The position numbers and the translations under genes are program-made. Under the pieces are notes generated by a model. That model had not been told where the DNA came from. It searched no databases and was given only the letters and a program-made list of their open reading frames with translations. Shown piece after piece: positions 13,718 through 22,523 of a stretch of 64,000 nucleotides of DNA; within the stretch, counting starts at the first letter, position 1; every line of letters begins with the position of its first letter. The DNA is taken from contig NZ_WJIE01000004.1 in NCBI RefSeq assembly GCF_009649845.1, positions 434,001-498,000 on the forward strand, written 5' to 3'. This DNA comes from Polyangium spumosum. GTDB taxonomy: Bacteria; Myxococcota_A; Polyangia; Polyangiales; Polyangiaceae.

Positions 13718-14440
13718 TTGGTCTCGGCCTACGACAAGAGCCTCGCGCGACGCGCGCTCGGGATCGCCGCGCTCGTCGGGTGTGTCGTGGTGCTGGTCGT
13801 GACGGCGACGGACGAGGGCGCGGGCCTCGCGCGGAGGGTGGCGCTCTGCGCGGCGCTCGCGCCGGTGGCGGGCGGGATCGGCGCGCTCGCTGCGTCGAGG
13901 ATCGCCCGCGCGAGGGGCGAGACGCGCGCGCTCGAGGCGCTCGGCGCGCACCCCGGCAGGGTGTTGCTCGGCGCCGCGCTCGGCGGGGCGATCATCGCGG
14001 CGATCGGCCCGGCCCTCGTGCTCGCAGACGTCGCGGACCTCGAGCCGCTCTTCCCGAGGCCCACGGCGCCGAGCGTCTGGATCGCCGAGCCGGACGGAGG
14101 TTTGCGTGACGTCGTGCGCGGCGCGAGGCTCGGGCCCGGCGGCGCGCTCGAGGTCGCCGCGCGTTCACCCGAAGCCCTCGCGCCGGTAGGGGCTGGCGAG
14201 CGCCGCGTTGCCGTCGGGCTCGCGCTCCTGATCCTCGCGGTCGGGGCGCCGCTCGGGGCCACGCAGGAGGGTGGTTCGTCGGGCCGCGCCGCGTTCGCCT
14301 TGCTCCTCGTCGTCGCCATGATCGCCGCGTTCCAGCTCGTGGCCGCGGGCCACGTGGGCGCGTTCGTCGTGTGCGTCCCGCCGCTCGTCTTGCTCGCGCA
14401 CGCGCTCGTCTCGCGCTACCGTGCCGTCCCTCCCCGATGA
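13718..14440 (+). CDS. Membrane protein of unknown function
   Basis: 240 residues (TTG start assumed). Hydrophobic segments near 15-35, 45-65, 85-105, 170-185 and 195-235 suggest five or six membrane spans, with one soluble loop (about 105-165). The N-terminal half has the look of an ABC-2 or LptF/G-like permease, but no signature is present. It overlaps the peptidase gene by four bases (ATGA), so the pair is translated together. Confidence 0.65.
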   Translation: MVSAYDKSLARRALGIAALVGCVVVLVVTATDEGAGLARRVALCAALAPVAGGIGALAASRIARARGETRALEALGAHPGRVLLGAALGGAIIAAIGPALVLADVADLEPLFPRPTAPSVWIAEPDGGLRDVVRGARLGPGGALEVAARSPEALAPVGAGERRVAVGLALLILAVGAPLGATQEGGSSGRAAFALLLVVAMIAAFQLVAAGHVGAFVVCVPPLVLLAHALVSRYRAVPPR

Positions 14441-15351
14441 GCGAACCGATCGTATCGCAGGGCGGACTCCTGGGCCGGTTCGGCGTCGTCGTGCACGGCG
14501 GCGCCGGCAACGTCAAACCCGAGCGTCGCGCGAAGCACGCCGAGGGCTGCTTGCGTGCCGCGCGCGCGGGCCTCGAGGTGCTCCGGCAGGGCGGCAGCGC
14601 GCTCGACGCCGTGGAGCGCGCCGCGCGCGCGCTCGAGGACGACACGCTCTTCAACGCGGGCACGGGCGCGTGCCTCGACGAGGAGGGGCGCGTCGCGCAC
14701 GACGCCTCGATCATGGAGGGGAAGGGCCTCGCGGCCGGCGCGGTGTGTGATCTGCGCGGCTTCGCGAACCCGATCTCGATCGCGCGTGCTGCGCTCGACG
14801 ATGGTCGACACGTGCTTTATGCGTCCGAGGGCGCGGCGCGGTTCGCGCGGGCGCGTGGTTTCGTCCCGGTGGGGGACGAGGCGCTCGTCACGGAGGCGGC
14901 GCGCGAGGCGCTCGCGACGGCGCGTCAGGGCGCGATGCCGATGGGCTGGGCGGGCAATACGATCGGCGCGGTGGCGCTCGACGGCCATGGCCTGCTCGCG
15001 GCGGCGACGAGCACGGGCGGCGTGGTGAACAAGCGCGTGGGGCGGGTGGGCGACTCGCCGATCATCGGCGCGGGCACGTATGCCGACGACGAGGCGGGCG
15101 CGGTCTCCACGACGGGCCACGGCGAGGGCATGATCCGGCTCTGCATCGCGCGTACGGCCGCGGAGCACATGCGCGGGGGCCTCGCCGCGGAGGAGGCGGT
15201 TCGCCGCTCGATCGAGCATCTCCGGGGCCGGATCGGATCGACCGGCGGCGCCATCGCGATCGACCCGCGTGGCCACTACGGCCTCTCGCGCTCGACGGCG
15301 TCGATGTCGTGGGCGGCGACGTGGGCCGAGGGGGAAGCCTCGGGCTTCTGA
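14437..15351 (+). CDS. iaaA: Isoaspartyl peptidase / plant-type L-asparaginase
   Basis: 304 residues of the N-terminal-nucleophile (Ntn) type 2 asparaginase family. VVHGGAGNV opens the fold. FNAGTGACLDEEGRV and DASIMEG match the family. The autocleavage site is before the Thr of GNTIGAVALD, which becomes the catalytic residue. GDSPIIGAGTYAD and STTGHGEGMIR contribute to the pocket. The enzyme removes isoaspartyl residues from peptides and hydrolyses asparagine. Coupled to the membrane gene upstream by ATGA. The precise substrate preference is not readable. Confidence 0.9.
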   Translation: MSEPIVSQGGLLGRFGVVVHGGAGNVKPERRAKHAEGCLRAARAGLEVLRQGGSALDAVERAARALEDDTLFNAGTGACLDEEGRVAHDASIMEGKGLAAGAVCDLRGFANPISIARAALDDGRHVLYASEGAARFARARGFVPVGDEALVTEAAREALATARQGAMPMGWAGNTIGAVALDGHGLLAAATSTGGVVNKRVGRVGDSPIIGAGTYADDEAGAVSTTGHGEGMIRLCIARTAAEHMRGGLAAEEAVRRSIEHLRGRIGSTGGAIAIDPRGHYGLSRSTASMSWAATWAEGEASGF

Positions 15352-15786
15352 ATCGTGGTTCTTCCAGGCCCAGGGGCCTGATGCACAGACGGGCCACCTT
15401 CGTCAATTCTTTTGCGACGAAGCCCGACCGGTGTCTGCGTTTTCCCTGGATCCTTTGTAGATCCGGGTAGATGGGCGCGGGGGTTTGGTCGGCTTTCGTT
15501 TTGTCGTCCCGCGATATTTACGCCTGCCGTGATTTCGTGCCGGAGGGGGGAGAAGCGGGCAAGAAAGAGACATGGGGCGAGCAAAGAAATGCTTGACGGC
15601 CGGGCAGAAACTCCGAACATACGAACCCACCACACGGTGACCTTCTCGGCTCCCGTGAGGTCGCGGGTTCGGCATCGAGCTTTTCCCGTGAACCATCGTT
15701 CCCGAGAGGTGAGACATCTGCCAGCGCGCAATGGGGCGTAGACTGAGTCCAGATCGATTGCCGCCGAGGGAACAGGTCAGGTCAAC
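15352..15786. other. Non-coding interval upstream of hcp
   Basis: About 435 bases without a supported gene or RNA. A short CTTCGTC/GACGAAG inverted repeat occurs near 15396-15421. The promoter of the first hcp gene must lie here. Confidence 0.4.
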
Positions 15787-16290
15787 ATGGCTCTCAATGC
15801 GTATCTCCGTCTGAAGGGGCAGAAGCAGGGCGAGATCAAGGGCTCCGTGACCCAGAAGGGTCGCGAGAACAGCATCATGGTCATCGCGGTCTCGCACGAG
15901 ATCGTGAGCCCCCGCGATCCGGCGAGCGGCCTGCCGACCGGCAAGCGCATGCACAAGCCCTTCATCGTGACGAAGGAGCTCGATAAGGCGTCGCCGCTGC
16001 TCTACAGCTCGCTCGTCAACAACGAGAACATCTCGGAGTGGGAGCTCAAGCACTACACGCCGCAGGTGAAGGCGCAGCAGGGCGTGGGCACCGAGGTGAA
16101 CCACTACACGGTGCGCCTGATCAACGCGAACATCGCGTCGATCAACTTCCGCATGCCGAACAACCGGAACCCCGATCTCATGAAGTACGCCGAGTACGAG
16201 GAGATCTCGTTCACGTACCAGAAGATCATCTGGACGTGGACCGAGGGCGGCATCACGGCCGAGGACGACTGGGAGACCCCCCTCGTCTGA
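15787..16290 (+). CDS. hcp: Type VI secretion tube protein Hcp
   Basis: 167 residues of the Hcp1 family. It has the beta-barrel order of the family: an N-terminal AYLRLKGQKQGEIKGSVT, then IAVSHEIVSPRDPASGLPTGKRMHKPF, FRMPNNRN, and the C-terminal FTYQKIIWTWTEGGITAEDDW. Hcp hexamers stack to form the inner tube of the type VI apparatus and carry small effectors. No T6SS sheath or baseplate genes are near, so this is an orphan Hcp locus. It has its own terminator and a diverged copy directly downstream. Confidence 0.95.
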   Translation: MALNAYLRLKGQKQGEIKGSVTQKGRENSIMVIAVSHEIVSPRDPASGLPTGKRMHKPFIVTKELDKASPLLYSSLVNNENISEWELKHYTPQVKAQQGVGTEVNHYTVRLINANIASINFRMPNNRNPDLMKYAEYEEISFTYQKIIWTWTEGGITAEDDWETPLV

Positions 16291-16317
16291 GACTGGGCTG
16301 ACGCCCAGCAAAATCAG

Positions 16318-16350
16318 CCGGGCGGCCTTCGGGTCGCCCGGTTTTCGTTT
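16318..16350 (+). terminator. Terminator between the two hcp genes
   Basis: CCGGGCG (16318-16324) pairs with CGCCCGG (16335-16341) and is followed by TTTTCGTTT. A smaller CTGGGC/GCCCAG hairpin precedes it. The two hcp genes are therefore likely separate transcripts. Confidence 0.85.
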
Positions 16351-16413
16351 GTCCGTAGGACGGGGGGAGAGTAAGCTCTTCCAAGATTGGTGCCGAGGCT
16401 TGATGGATCCCCC

Positions 16414-16899
16414 ATGGCCCTGAACGCGCACTTGAAGATCGTCGCGGAAAAACAGGGCGCCATCCTGGGCTCGGTGACGCAAAAAGGTCGCGAAGGATCG
16501 ATTCAGGTCATCGCGGCCATGCACGAGATCGTGAGCCCACGCGATCCCGCGAGCGGCCGTCCGACCGGCAAACGTGTGCACAAGCCGTTCGTCGTGACGA
16601 AGGTGCTCGATCGCTCGACGCCGCTGCTTTACAGCGTTCTCTGCAACAACGAGAACATCAAGAGCTTCGAGCTCCAGTTCTACACGCCGCACAAAAACGG
16701 CATCGAGAAGCAGCACTACACGGTGCGCCTCGAGAACGCGAACATCAGCTCGATCATCTTCCGGATGCCGAGCACGCGCAGCAAGATCGCGGCGCAGCTC
16801 CCCGAGCGAGAAGAGGTCGCGTTCACGTACCAGAAGATCATCTGGACGTGGAACGAAGGCGGGATCACGGCAGACGACGATTGGGAGACGCCTCGTTGA
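16414..16899 (+). CDS. hcp: Type VI secretion tube protein Hcp, paralogue
   Basis: 161 residues, clearly homologous to the preceding Hcp along its whole length (SVTQKGRE, HEIVSPRDPASG, PTGKR, YQKIIWTW, GGITADDDWETP shared). It is shorter in the loop between the NNENI and HYTVRL segments. The pair arose by tandem duplication. The divergence and the separate terminator suggest different expression or different cargo. Confidence 0.94.
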   Translation: MALNAHLKIVAEKQGAILGSVTQKGREGSIQVIAAMHEIVSPRDPASGRPTGKRVHKPFVVTKVLDRSTPLLYSVLCNNENIKSFELQFYTPHKNGIEKQHYTVRLENANISSIIFRMPSTRSKIAAQLPEREEVAFTYQKIIWTWNEGGITADDDWETPR

Positions 16900-16963
16900 C
16901 GATGGGGCTCCGCTCCGCTTCGCGGAGCTGTGCCCCCAAACCCCCCCGGTGTTTGCAGAGTGA

Positions 16964-17731
16964 TCATGCGACGCTGCCGCCATGGCGGCCGGCGCCTTGC
17001 GTGAAGCGGGAAGCGCCTTCGAGGGATTCGCCCCCGCTCAATGCTGAGAGGCCGTGGCGGAGCTCGTTCTGGAGCGCCTCGTGGAGGGGGAGATCGAACT
17101 GCTCGTAGGCGCTCAGCCGGTCGCCGCGCATGCATAGCTGCGGGAAGGCGGCGAGCTCGTGCGCGAGCTTCTCGGCAGCCTCGCGCGAGCGGCCCTTGGG
17201 GACGACGCGGTTCGCGAGGCCGATACGCAGCGCCTCTTCGGCGTCGACGGGCCGGCCCGTGAGGATGAGGTCGAGCGCGCGGCCGAGCCCGATGAGGCGC
17301 GGCAATCGGACGGTGCCGCCGTCGATGAGCGGGACGCCGAAGCGACGGCAGAACACGCCGAGCACCACGTCCTGCTCGACGATGCGCAAATCACACCAGA
17401 GCGCGAGCTCGAGGCCGCCGGCGACCGCATACCCCGCGACGGACGCGATGACCGGCTTCGAGAGGAGCATACGCGTGGGGCCCATCGGCCCGTCGCCCTC
17501 GGCGTCGATGCGGTTCGGCGCGCCCGCGGCGATCGCCTTGAGATCCGCGCCGGAGCAGAAGGTGCCGTGATCGCCGTGCAGCACGCCGACGGACGCATGC
17601 GGGTCACTCTCGAAGGCGCGGAACGCCTCGGCGAGCGCGTGCGCCGTCTCGCGATCGACGGCGTTGCGGCTCTCCGGCCGGTCGAGGATGACGGTGGTGA
17701 CAGGGCCCGATCGTTCGACGCGTACGGTCAT
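16964..17731 (-). CDS. Enoyl-CoA hydratase/isomerase family protein
   Basis: 255 residues, crotonase fold. GTFCSGADLKAI forms the first half of the oxyanion hole; SVAGYAVAGGLELALWCDLRI forms the second half and the trimer interface. In the region where hydratases carry catalytic glutamates the sequence reads GVFCRRFGVPLIDGG, with no obvious paired Glu, so the reaction could be isomerisation or hydrolysis rather than hydration. It is transcribed away from the acyl-CoA dehydrogenase gene, sharing the 75-base gap. Confidence 0.88.
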   Translation of the reverse strand: MTVRVERSGPVTTVILDRPESRNAVDRETAHALAEAFRAFESDPHASVGVLHGDHGTFCSGADLKAIAAGAPNRIDAEGDGPMGPTRMLLSKPVIASVAGYAVAGGLELALWCDLRIVEQDVVLGVFCRRFGVPLIDGGTVRLPRLIGLGRALDLILTGRPVDAEEALRIGLANRVVPKGRSREAAEKLAHELAAFPQLCMRGDRLSAYEQFDLPLHEALQNELRHGLSALSGGESLEGASRFTQGAGRHGGSVA

Positions 17732-17805
17732 GGGGCATGGTATGAAGCGTGCGGCGAGCGCCGCAAGGCCACGCAGGCGCGCGAAGGCAAACGGAGGACG
17801 CGAGC

Positions 17806-18999
17806 ATGAATTTCGAATTGGACCCCGAGATCGCCGCGCTTCGGCAGAAGGTGCGGGCGTTCGTCGAGGAGCGCATCGTCCCGAGCGAGGCCAGGATCGT
17901 GGCCGAGGACCGCGAAAACAAGCGGGAGACGCTCTCGCGGTTGCAGGCCGAAGCGAGGGCGGAGGGGCTCTGGGTGCCGCATTTGCCGGCGGCGTATGGC
18001 GGGCGCGGGCTCGGCATCATGGGCATGTGCGCGCTTTTCCGCGAGATGGGCCGCTCGCCCGTGGGCGCGAAGGTGTTCAACTGCGACGCGCCGAACCAGG
18101 GGAACATGGATCTCCTGCTCGGCGTGGGCAGCGAGGTGATGAAGGAGAAGTACCTGCGTCCGCTCGCGGCCGGCGAGATCACGAGCGCGTTTTGCATGAC
18201 CGAACCCGCGCCCGGCGCAGGGGCCGATCCCTCGAACCTGCGGACCCGCGCCGAGCGGGACGACCGCGGCTGGGTGATCACGGGGCGCAAGTGGTATTCG
18301 ACGGGCGGCCGGGACGCCGCGTTCCTCATCGTGATGGCGAGGACGAGCGACGATCCCCGCGGCGGCGCGACGATGTTCCTCGTCGATCGGAAAGCGCCTG
18401 GCGTGGAGTACGTGCGCGACATCCCGACGATGTCCGAGCCGCTGCTCGATCACCGCGAGGGCGAGATCGCGTTCCACGGCGTGCGCGTGGGCGACGACGC
18501 GGTGCTCAAGGGCGTGGGCGAGGGGTTCCGGCTCGCGCAGCAGCGGCTCGTTCCGGCGCGCCTCACCCATTGCATGCGCTGGCTCGGCCTCGCGGATCGG
18601 ACGCTCTCGATGTGCAAGCAGTACCTCGTGACGCGCGAGAGCTTCGGCAAGAAGCTTGCGCAGCACCAGCTCATCCAGCAGAAGATCGCGCACCACGCGC
18701 TCGGGATCCACGCGGGCAACCTGATGACGTACCATTGCGCGTCGATGCTGGAGAAGGGGCTCGACAAGGAGTCGCGCCCGTACTCGTCGATGGCGAAGCT
18801 GCACGTGGCGCGGCTGCTCTGCGACGTGCTCGACGACGCGATCCAGATGCACGGCGGGCTCGGGTACAGCGAAGACGTGCCCTTCTCGACCTGGTACCGG
18901 TATGCGCGGAGCGCGCGGATCGCGGACGGGCCGGACGAGGTGCACGAGGTGGTGATCGCCCGCGATTTCTTCACGCGTGGGCTCGAGCTGCTCGTGTAG
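17806..18999 (+). CDS. Acyl-CoA dehydrogenase family protein
   Basis: 397 residues from ATG 17806, after GGAGGA. The N-terminal helical domain is followed by FCMTEPAPGAGADPSNL (FAD and substrate strand), GRKWYSTGGRDA, and the C-terminal helices QMHGGLGYSEDVPFSTWYRYAR. The architecture matches the longer ACAD10/11-like branch. It oxidises an acyl-CoA with transfer to ETF. The divergent enoyl-CoA hydratase-like gene suggests a shared fatty or branched acyl catabolic role. Confidence 0.9.
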   Translation: MNFELDPEIAALRQKVRAFVEERIVPSEARIVAEDRENKRETLSRLQAEARAEGLWVPHLPAAYGGRGLGIMGMCALFREMGRSPVGAKVFNCDAPNQGNMDLLLGVGSEVMKEKYLRPLAAGEITSAFCMTEPAPGAGADPSNLRTRAERDDRGWVITGRKWYSTGGRDAAFLIVMARTSDDPRGGATMFLVDRKAPGVEYVRDIPTMSEPLLDHREGEIAFHGVRVGDDAVLKGVGEGFRLAQQRLVPARLTHCMRWLGLADRTLSMCKQYLVTRESFGKKLAQHQLIQQKIAHHALGIHAGNLMTYHCASMLEKGLDKESRPYSSMAKLHVARLLCDVLDDAIQMHGGLGYSEDVPFSTWYRYARSARIADGPDEVHEVVIARDFFTRGLELLV

Positions 19000-19006
19000 G
19001 GCGGGC

Positions 19007-19336
19007 ATGACCGGCAAGAAGAAGCCTCTTTCTGCCCGCGCGGCGCGCCGGGAAGCCGAGCGCGCCGCGGTCAAGCTCGCGCGGGATCGCGAGCGGCTCG
19101 CGTCGCTCGAGCCAGGCGGCGCGCCTTCGCTTCCGATCGAGATCACGAGCGCGTCGGAGGTCGAGATCGCGGCGCGCGGGAAGCCTTGCGCGCGGTGCGG
19201 CGGCGAGGTGCGTGTCGAGGAGCACCTGGCGGAGACGGTCGGGACGTCGCGGCTCCGCGTCGCGCGTGTCTTCTGTCCGGCGTGTGGCGCGCGGCGGGCG
19301 ATTTACTTCCGGCTCGGCGCGGGTTTGCCCAATTAG
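19007..19336 (+). CDS. Small zinc-ribbon protein
   Basis: 109 residues. A basic N-terminal helix (KKKPLSARAARREAERAAVKLARDR) is followed by a zinc-ribbon with CARC near residue 63 and CPAC near 92. It may bind nucleic acid or protein. ATG 19007 lies eight bases after the dehydrogenase stop, so it is probably co-transcribed with that gene. No named family recognised. Confidence 0.65.
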   Translation: MTGKKKPLSARAARREAERAAVKLARDRERLASLEPGGAPSLPIEITSASEVEIAARGKPCARCGGEVRVEEHLAETVGTSRLRVARVFCPACGARRAIYFRLGAGLPN

Positions 19337-19379
19337 CGCCTCTCGGGCTGGCCTACACTCCCCTGCCTGGAGGTGGCTC

Positions 19380-20591
19380 ATGAAAAGCCGATCGTCGTCG
19401 TCGCTTTTGCTCTTGCTCGTGTCCTTCGCGCTCGCCGCGTGCGGGGGAGGGGAGGCCGGCCCGGGGGGCCCGGGCGTGGGCGCCGGACCGAGCCCGGCGT
19501 GTGTCGCGCTCGGCTGCGCGGCCGACCAGAAGATTTGCGTCGAGGACGCCGCCGGCGCGTATTGCGAGGGATGTCCGATGGGCGCGTACGCGGCGTCCTC
19601 GGGGCGATGTGAGACGCTCTCCGGGACGCCGCTCGAGCATACCTTCGCCGAGTTCACCGTGCAGGCGGGGGAGGAGATCAAGGGCCTTTGCCAGAGCGTC
19701 ACGCTGCACAACGAGACGGAGCTCTGGGTCAACGCCGTCGAGCTCCGGCAAGACTCTTCCTCGCACCATTCCAACTGGACGTTCGTCCCGCAGGACAAGT
19801 TCGACGGCCCCGACGGCGTCTGGAATTGCTGGGAGCGTGATTACGACCAGGTCTCGGCGGCGCTCGCGGGCGGCGTGATTTACGCGCAATCGACGCAGAC
19901 CGAGCGCGAGGTGCAGAAGTTCCCGGAGGGCGTGGCCGTCCGCATTCCGCCGTATTCACGCATCATCGGCGACGTGCACCTGCTCAACACCTCGGCCTCG
20001 CCGATCACGGGCGCGCTCTCGCTCACGTTGTATCATATCCCCGAGAAAGAGGTCGCCCACAAGCTCACGCCGTTCCACCTCGATTACCACGGCCTCGACA
20101 TCCCGCCGCACGCGAAATCGCGATTTTATGGGGAGTGCGCCCTCGAGAACGCCTTCGCGGCCGCGGGCAATACGTTCGATCAGAAGGTCTACTACATCCT
20201 GCCGCACACCCACGCGATGGCGAAGCGGTTCTTCCTGGAGATCCTCGGCGGCCCGCGCGACGGCGAGACGATCCTCGAGCTCTCGGCCTACAACGGCGAG
20301 GCGCACGGCAGGGTCTACGAGGAGCCGATCGACATGACGGGCGCAGAGGGGTACCGCTTCGGCTGCGAATACGACAATCCCCGCGACGAGGCCGTCGGCT
20401 GGGGGTTTGGTGATCAGGAGATGTGCGAGCTCCTGGGTTTCGCCGAGTCGACCGTGGGCTTCGAGTCCAAGATCAGCTCGGCGCAGGAGGTCGGCATGGA
20501 CGGAGACGTCCGTCTCTTCACGGCCCCCTGCGTGACGTTCGCCTTCCCCTGGGACCACGACAAACCCGGCGGCATGCCGCCGGCCCCGTGA
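19380..20591 (+). CDS. Lipoprotein resembling copper type II monooxygenases
   Basis: 403 residues. Signal and lipobox LAAC at about residue 20, followed by a Gly/Pro linker and a Cys-rich section (CVALGC, CVEDAAGAYCEGCP). The main domain has a His-His pair in DSSSHHSNW, an HxH in YILPHTHAMAK and late Met residues. This layout resembles the copper-binding domains of ascorbate-dependent type II monooxygenases (PHM/DBH). It is anchored in a membrane and faces outward. Whether both copper sites are complete cannot be judged, so a substrate-binding or inactive relative is possible. Confidence 0.55.
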   Translation: MKSRSSSSLLLLLVSFALAACGGGEAGPGGPGVGAGPSPACVALGCAADQKICVEDAAGAYCEGCPMGAYAASSGRCETLSGTPLEHTFAEFTVQAGEEIKGLCQSVTLHNETELWVNAVELRQDSSSHHSNWTFVPQDKFDGPDGVWNCWERDYDQVSAALAGGVIYAQSTQTEREVQKFPEGVAVRIPPYSRIIGDVHLLNTSASPITGALSLTLYHIPEKEVAHKLTPFHLDYHGLDIPPHAKSRFYGECALENAFAAAGNTFDQKVYYILPHTHAMAKRFFLEILGGPRDGETILELSAYNGEAHGRVYEEPIDMTGAEGYRFGCEYDNPRDEAVGWGFGDQEMCELLGFAESTVGFESKISSAQEVGMDGDVRLFTAPCVTFAFPWDHDKPGGMPPAP

Positions 20592-20594
20592 GCT

Positions 20595-21176
20595 TCACTT
20601 CGCCGATTCGAGCGTCGTCCGGAACGCGTCGCGCGAGGCCTGCACCGTGTCGCTCGGGCCGACCATCTTGAAGAACCACGTGCCTCGATCGGGCGTCTTC
20701 ACGGCCGCCCCGACGAGACGGAAGTTCTCCTTCACCATCTGCATCGCCGCGCGCTTCTTCGGGCCCACGGGCGGGCCGAGGGCGATCTTGTAGGTCCCCG
20801 AGACCTCGACCGTCTCGACCTTCAGCGCGCCGACCTCGAAGCTCTCCCGTTTCGCCTTCGCGCCCGCGTCCCCGTCGAACTGGTCGAACCACTCCTTGAA
20901 GCGCTTCTCCGGGTCCCCTTCGGCGCCCGTGCCGTAGAAGAACACCTCGATGTCGGCGTCTTCCTTGTCGTCGCCGACCTTCAGGGCCTTGTAGGCGGCC
21001 TTCTTCGGCCCGCCCTTGGGCGGATCCTGCGCGGTCCACGCCGCGGGCGCCGTCCACTGGAGCGGGGTGACGGCGGGGCCCTGGGGCGCCGCGGCCGGAG
21101 GCGGGTCGGGCTCGGCGGGGCTCTTCGAGCAGGCCACGAGCGAGAGGAGGAGGAGGGCGAGGTACCGGGAAACCAT
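20595..21176 (-). CDS. Lipoprotein of unknown function
   Basis: 193 residues from ATG 21176, chosen because the product then starts with a proper signal, MVSRYLALLLLSLVACS, with lipobox at residue 16. A short Pro/Ala linker precedes a soluble domain (WTAPAAWTAQDPPKGGPKKAAYKAL to the end) that looks like the fold of small membrane-anchored proteins with repeated VxVSGTYKI-type strands. Convergent with the preceding lipoprotein gene. Confidence 0.7.
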   Translation of the reverse strand: MVSRYLALLLLSLVACSKSPAEPDPPPAAAPQGPAVTPLQWTAPAAWTAQDPPKGGPKKAAYKALKVGDDKEDADIEVFFYGTGAEGDPEKRFKEWFDQFDGDAGAKAKRESFEVGALKVETVEVSGTYKIALGPPVGPKKRAAMQMVKENFRLVGAAVKTPDRGTWFFKMVGPSDTVQASRDAFRTTLESAK

Positions 21177-21293
21177 GATAGACGTCGAAGGGGGCACCTG
21201 GCCCATGGCTACACCATCCTGGGGAGACGCGCACGTCCTGTAAGTCCTCCGGGGGGGTCATCCGTAGGTAGTCCGGCGGATCGGAGACGCGTG

Positions 21294-22523
21294 ATGGAGC
21301 AGCTCGGTGATTACCTCGTCCGGCGCCTGGTCGGCGAGGGGGGGATGGGCAAGGTCTACGAGGGCGAGGAGCGCCTTTCGAAGCGCCGCGTGGCCCTCAA
21401 GGTCCTGCACCCCGAGCTCGCGAAGAGCGAGACCGGCCGCAAGCTCTTCGTGAACGAGATGCAGATCCTCGCGCACCTCGAGCACCCGAACATCGTGCGC
21501 AGCCTGGCCAGCATCGAGGCGAACGGCCAGCTCGCGATGGTGCTCGAGTTCCTCGACGGTCGCACGTTACGCACCGTGCTCGGCGAGGAGGGGCGCCTGC
21601 CCTGGGCCGAGGCGATCCGCATCGTCGCCGCCGTGGCCTCGGCGCTCTCGGCCGCGCACGGGCAGGAGCCGCCGATCATCCACCGCGACCTGAAGCCGGA
21701 GAACATCATGATCCTGAGCGACGGCGCGGTGAAGGTCATGGACTTCGGCATCGCCAAGATGCTGCAGGCGATGAACCAGACGAACACGCAGAGCGTGGGC
21801 ACGCTGCAGTACATGAGCCCCGAGCAGATCGACGCGCGCACCATCGATCACCGCGCGGATCTCTACGCGCTCGGGCTCGTGTTCTACGAGCTCCTCGCGG
21901 GCAAACCGCCCTTCTCGTCGGCCTCGCCGCGCCAGCTCCTGAACCTGCAGTGCACGGCCGAGCCGCCGCCGCTCGAGGCCGAGGTGCGCAGCGGCTTGCC
22001 GAAGGGCGTCGAGCAGCTCCTCTTCCAGCTCCTCGAAAAAGCGCCGGAGGATCGGCCGTATTTCGCAGAGGACGTGGTCGAGAGGCTCGAGCCCTTCCAG
22101 GTCGCGGCGCCCGCGCCCGCGCGCACGAGCCCCGGCCGCACGAGCGCCCACGGCGCCACGACGCCGCACCAGAAATCCCCGACACCCCGCACGATCCCCG
22201 ACGCGGGCGAGGTGAACGACGAGGACAAACCCGCGGCGCGATCGGATCGTCGAGACGACGAGGCGAAGGGCACGCGGCGCGAGGCGGGCGCGCGCAAGGA
22301 CACGATCGCGCTCGTCGATCAGGTGGATCAAGGCCGCGAGGTGCCCGCGAAGGTCGCGGTCGGGATCATCGTCGGGCTCTCGCTGCTCGCGGGCCTCGGC
22401 GCGTACCTCGTCCGATCGACGCAGGCGCCGGAGGAAGGCGCGGACACGGGCGCGCCGACGGCGACGGCGACGGCGACGGCGACGGGGAAGAGCACGGCGA
22501 CGGGGAAGGTGAGGGGGCGATGA
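21294..22523 (+). CDS. Membrane-anchored Ser/Thr protein kinase
   Basis: 409 residues (a GTG three bases earlier is possible). Complete Hanks-type kinase: GEGGMGKVYEG glycine loop, VALKVL lysine, HRDLKPEN catalytic loop, MDFGIAK metal loop, SPEQ and DLYALGLVFYELLAG. An Ala/Pro/charged linker leads to one membrane helix (about 360-380, VAVGIIVGLSLLAGLGAYLV) and a short Thr/Ala-rich outer tail. It is first in a coupled operon: its TGA overlaps the next ATG. It probably phosphorylates operon partners or itself in response to a periplasmic or cytoplasmic cue. Confidence 0.9.
   Translation: MEQLGDYLVRRLVGEGGMGKVYEGEERLSKRRVALKVLHPELAKSETGRKLFVNEMQILAHLEHPNIVRSLASIEANGQLAMVLEFLDGRTLRTVLGEEGRLPWAEAIRIVAAVASALSAAHGQEPPIIHRDLKPENIMILSDGAVKVMDFGIAKMLQAMNQTNTQSVGTLQYMSPEQIDARTIDHRADLYALGLVFYELLAGKPPFSSASPRQLLNLQCTAEPPPLEAEVRSGLPKGVEQLLFQLLEKAPEDRPYFAEDVVERLEPFQVAAPAPARTSPGRTSAHGATTPHQKSPTPRTIPDAGEVNDEDKPAARSDRRDDEAKGTRREAGARKDTIALVDQVDQGREVPAKVAVGIIVGLSLLAGLGAYLVRSTQAPEEGADTGAPTATATATATGKSTATGKVRGR

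Noticed and set aside
15574-15593. Sigma-54 promoter upstream of hcp
   Set aside because: The GG and GC elements are 16 rather than 10-11 bases apart.
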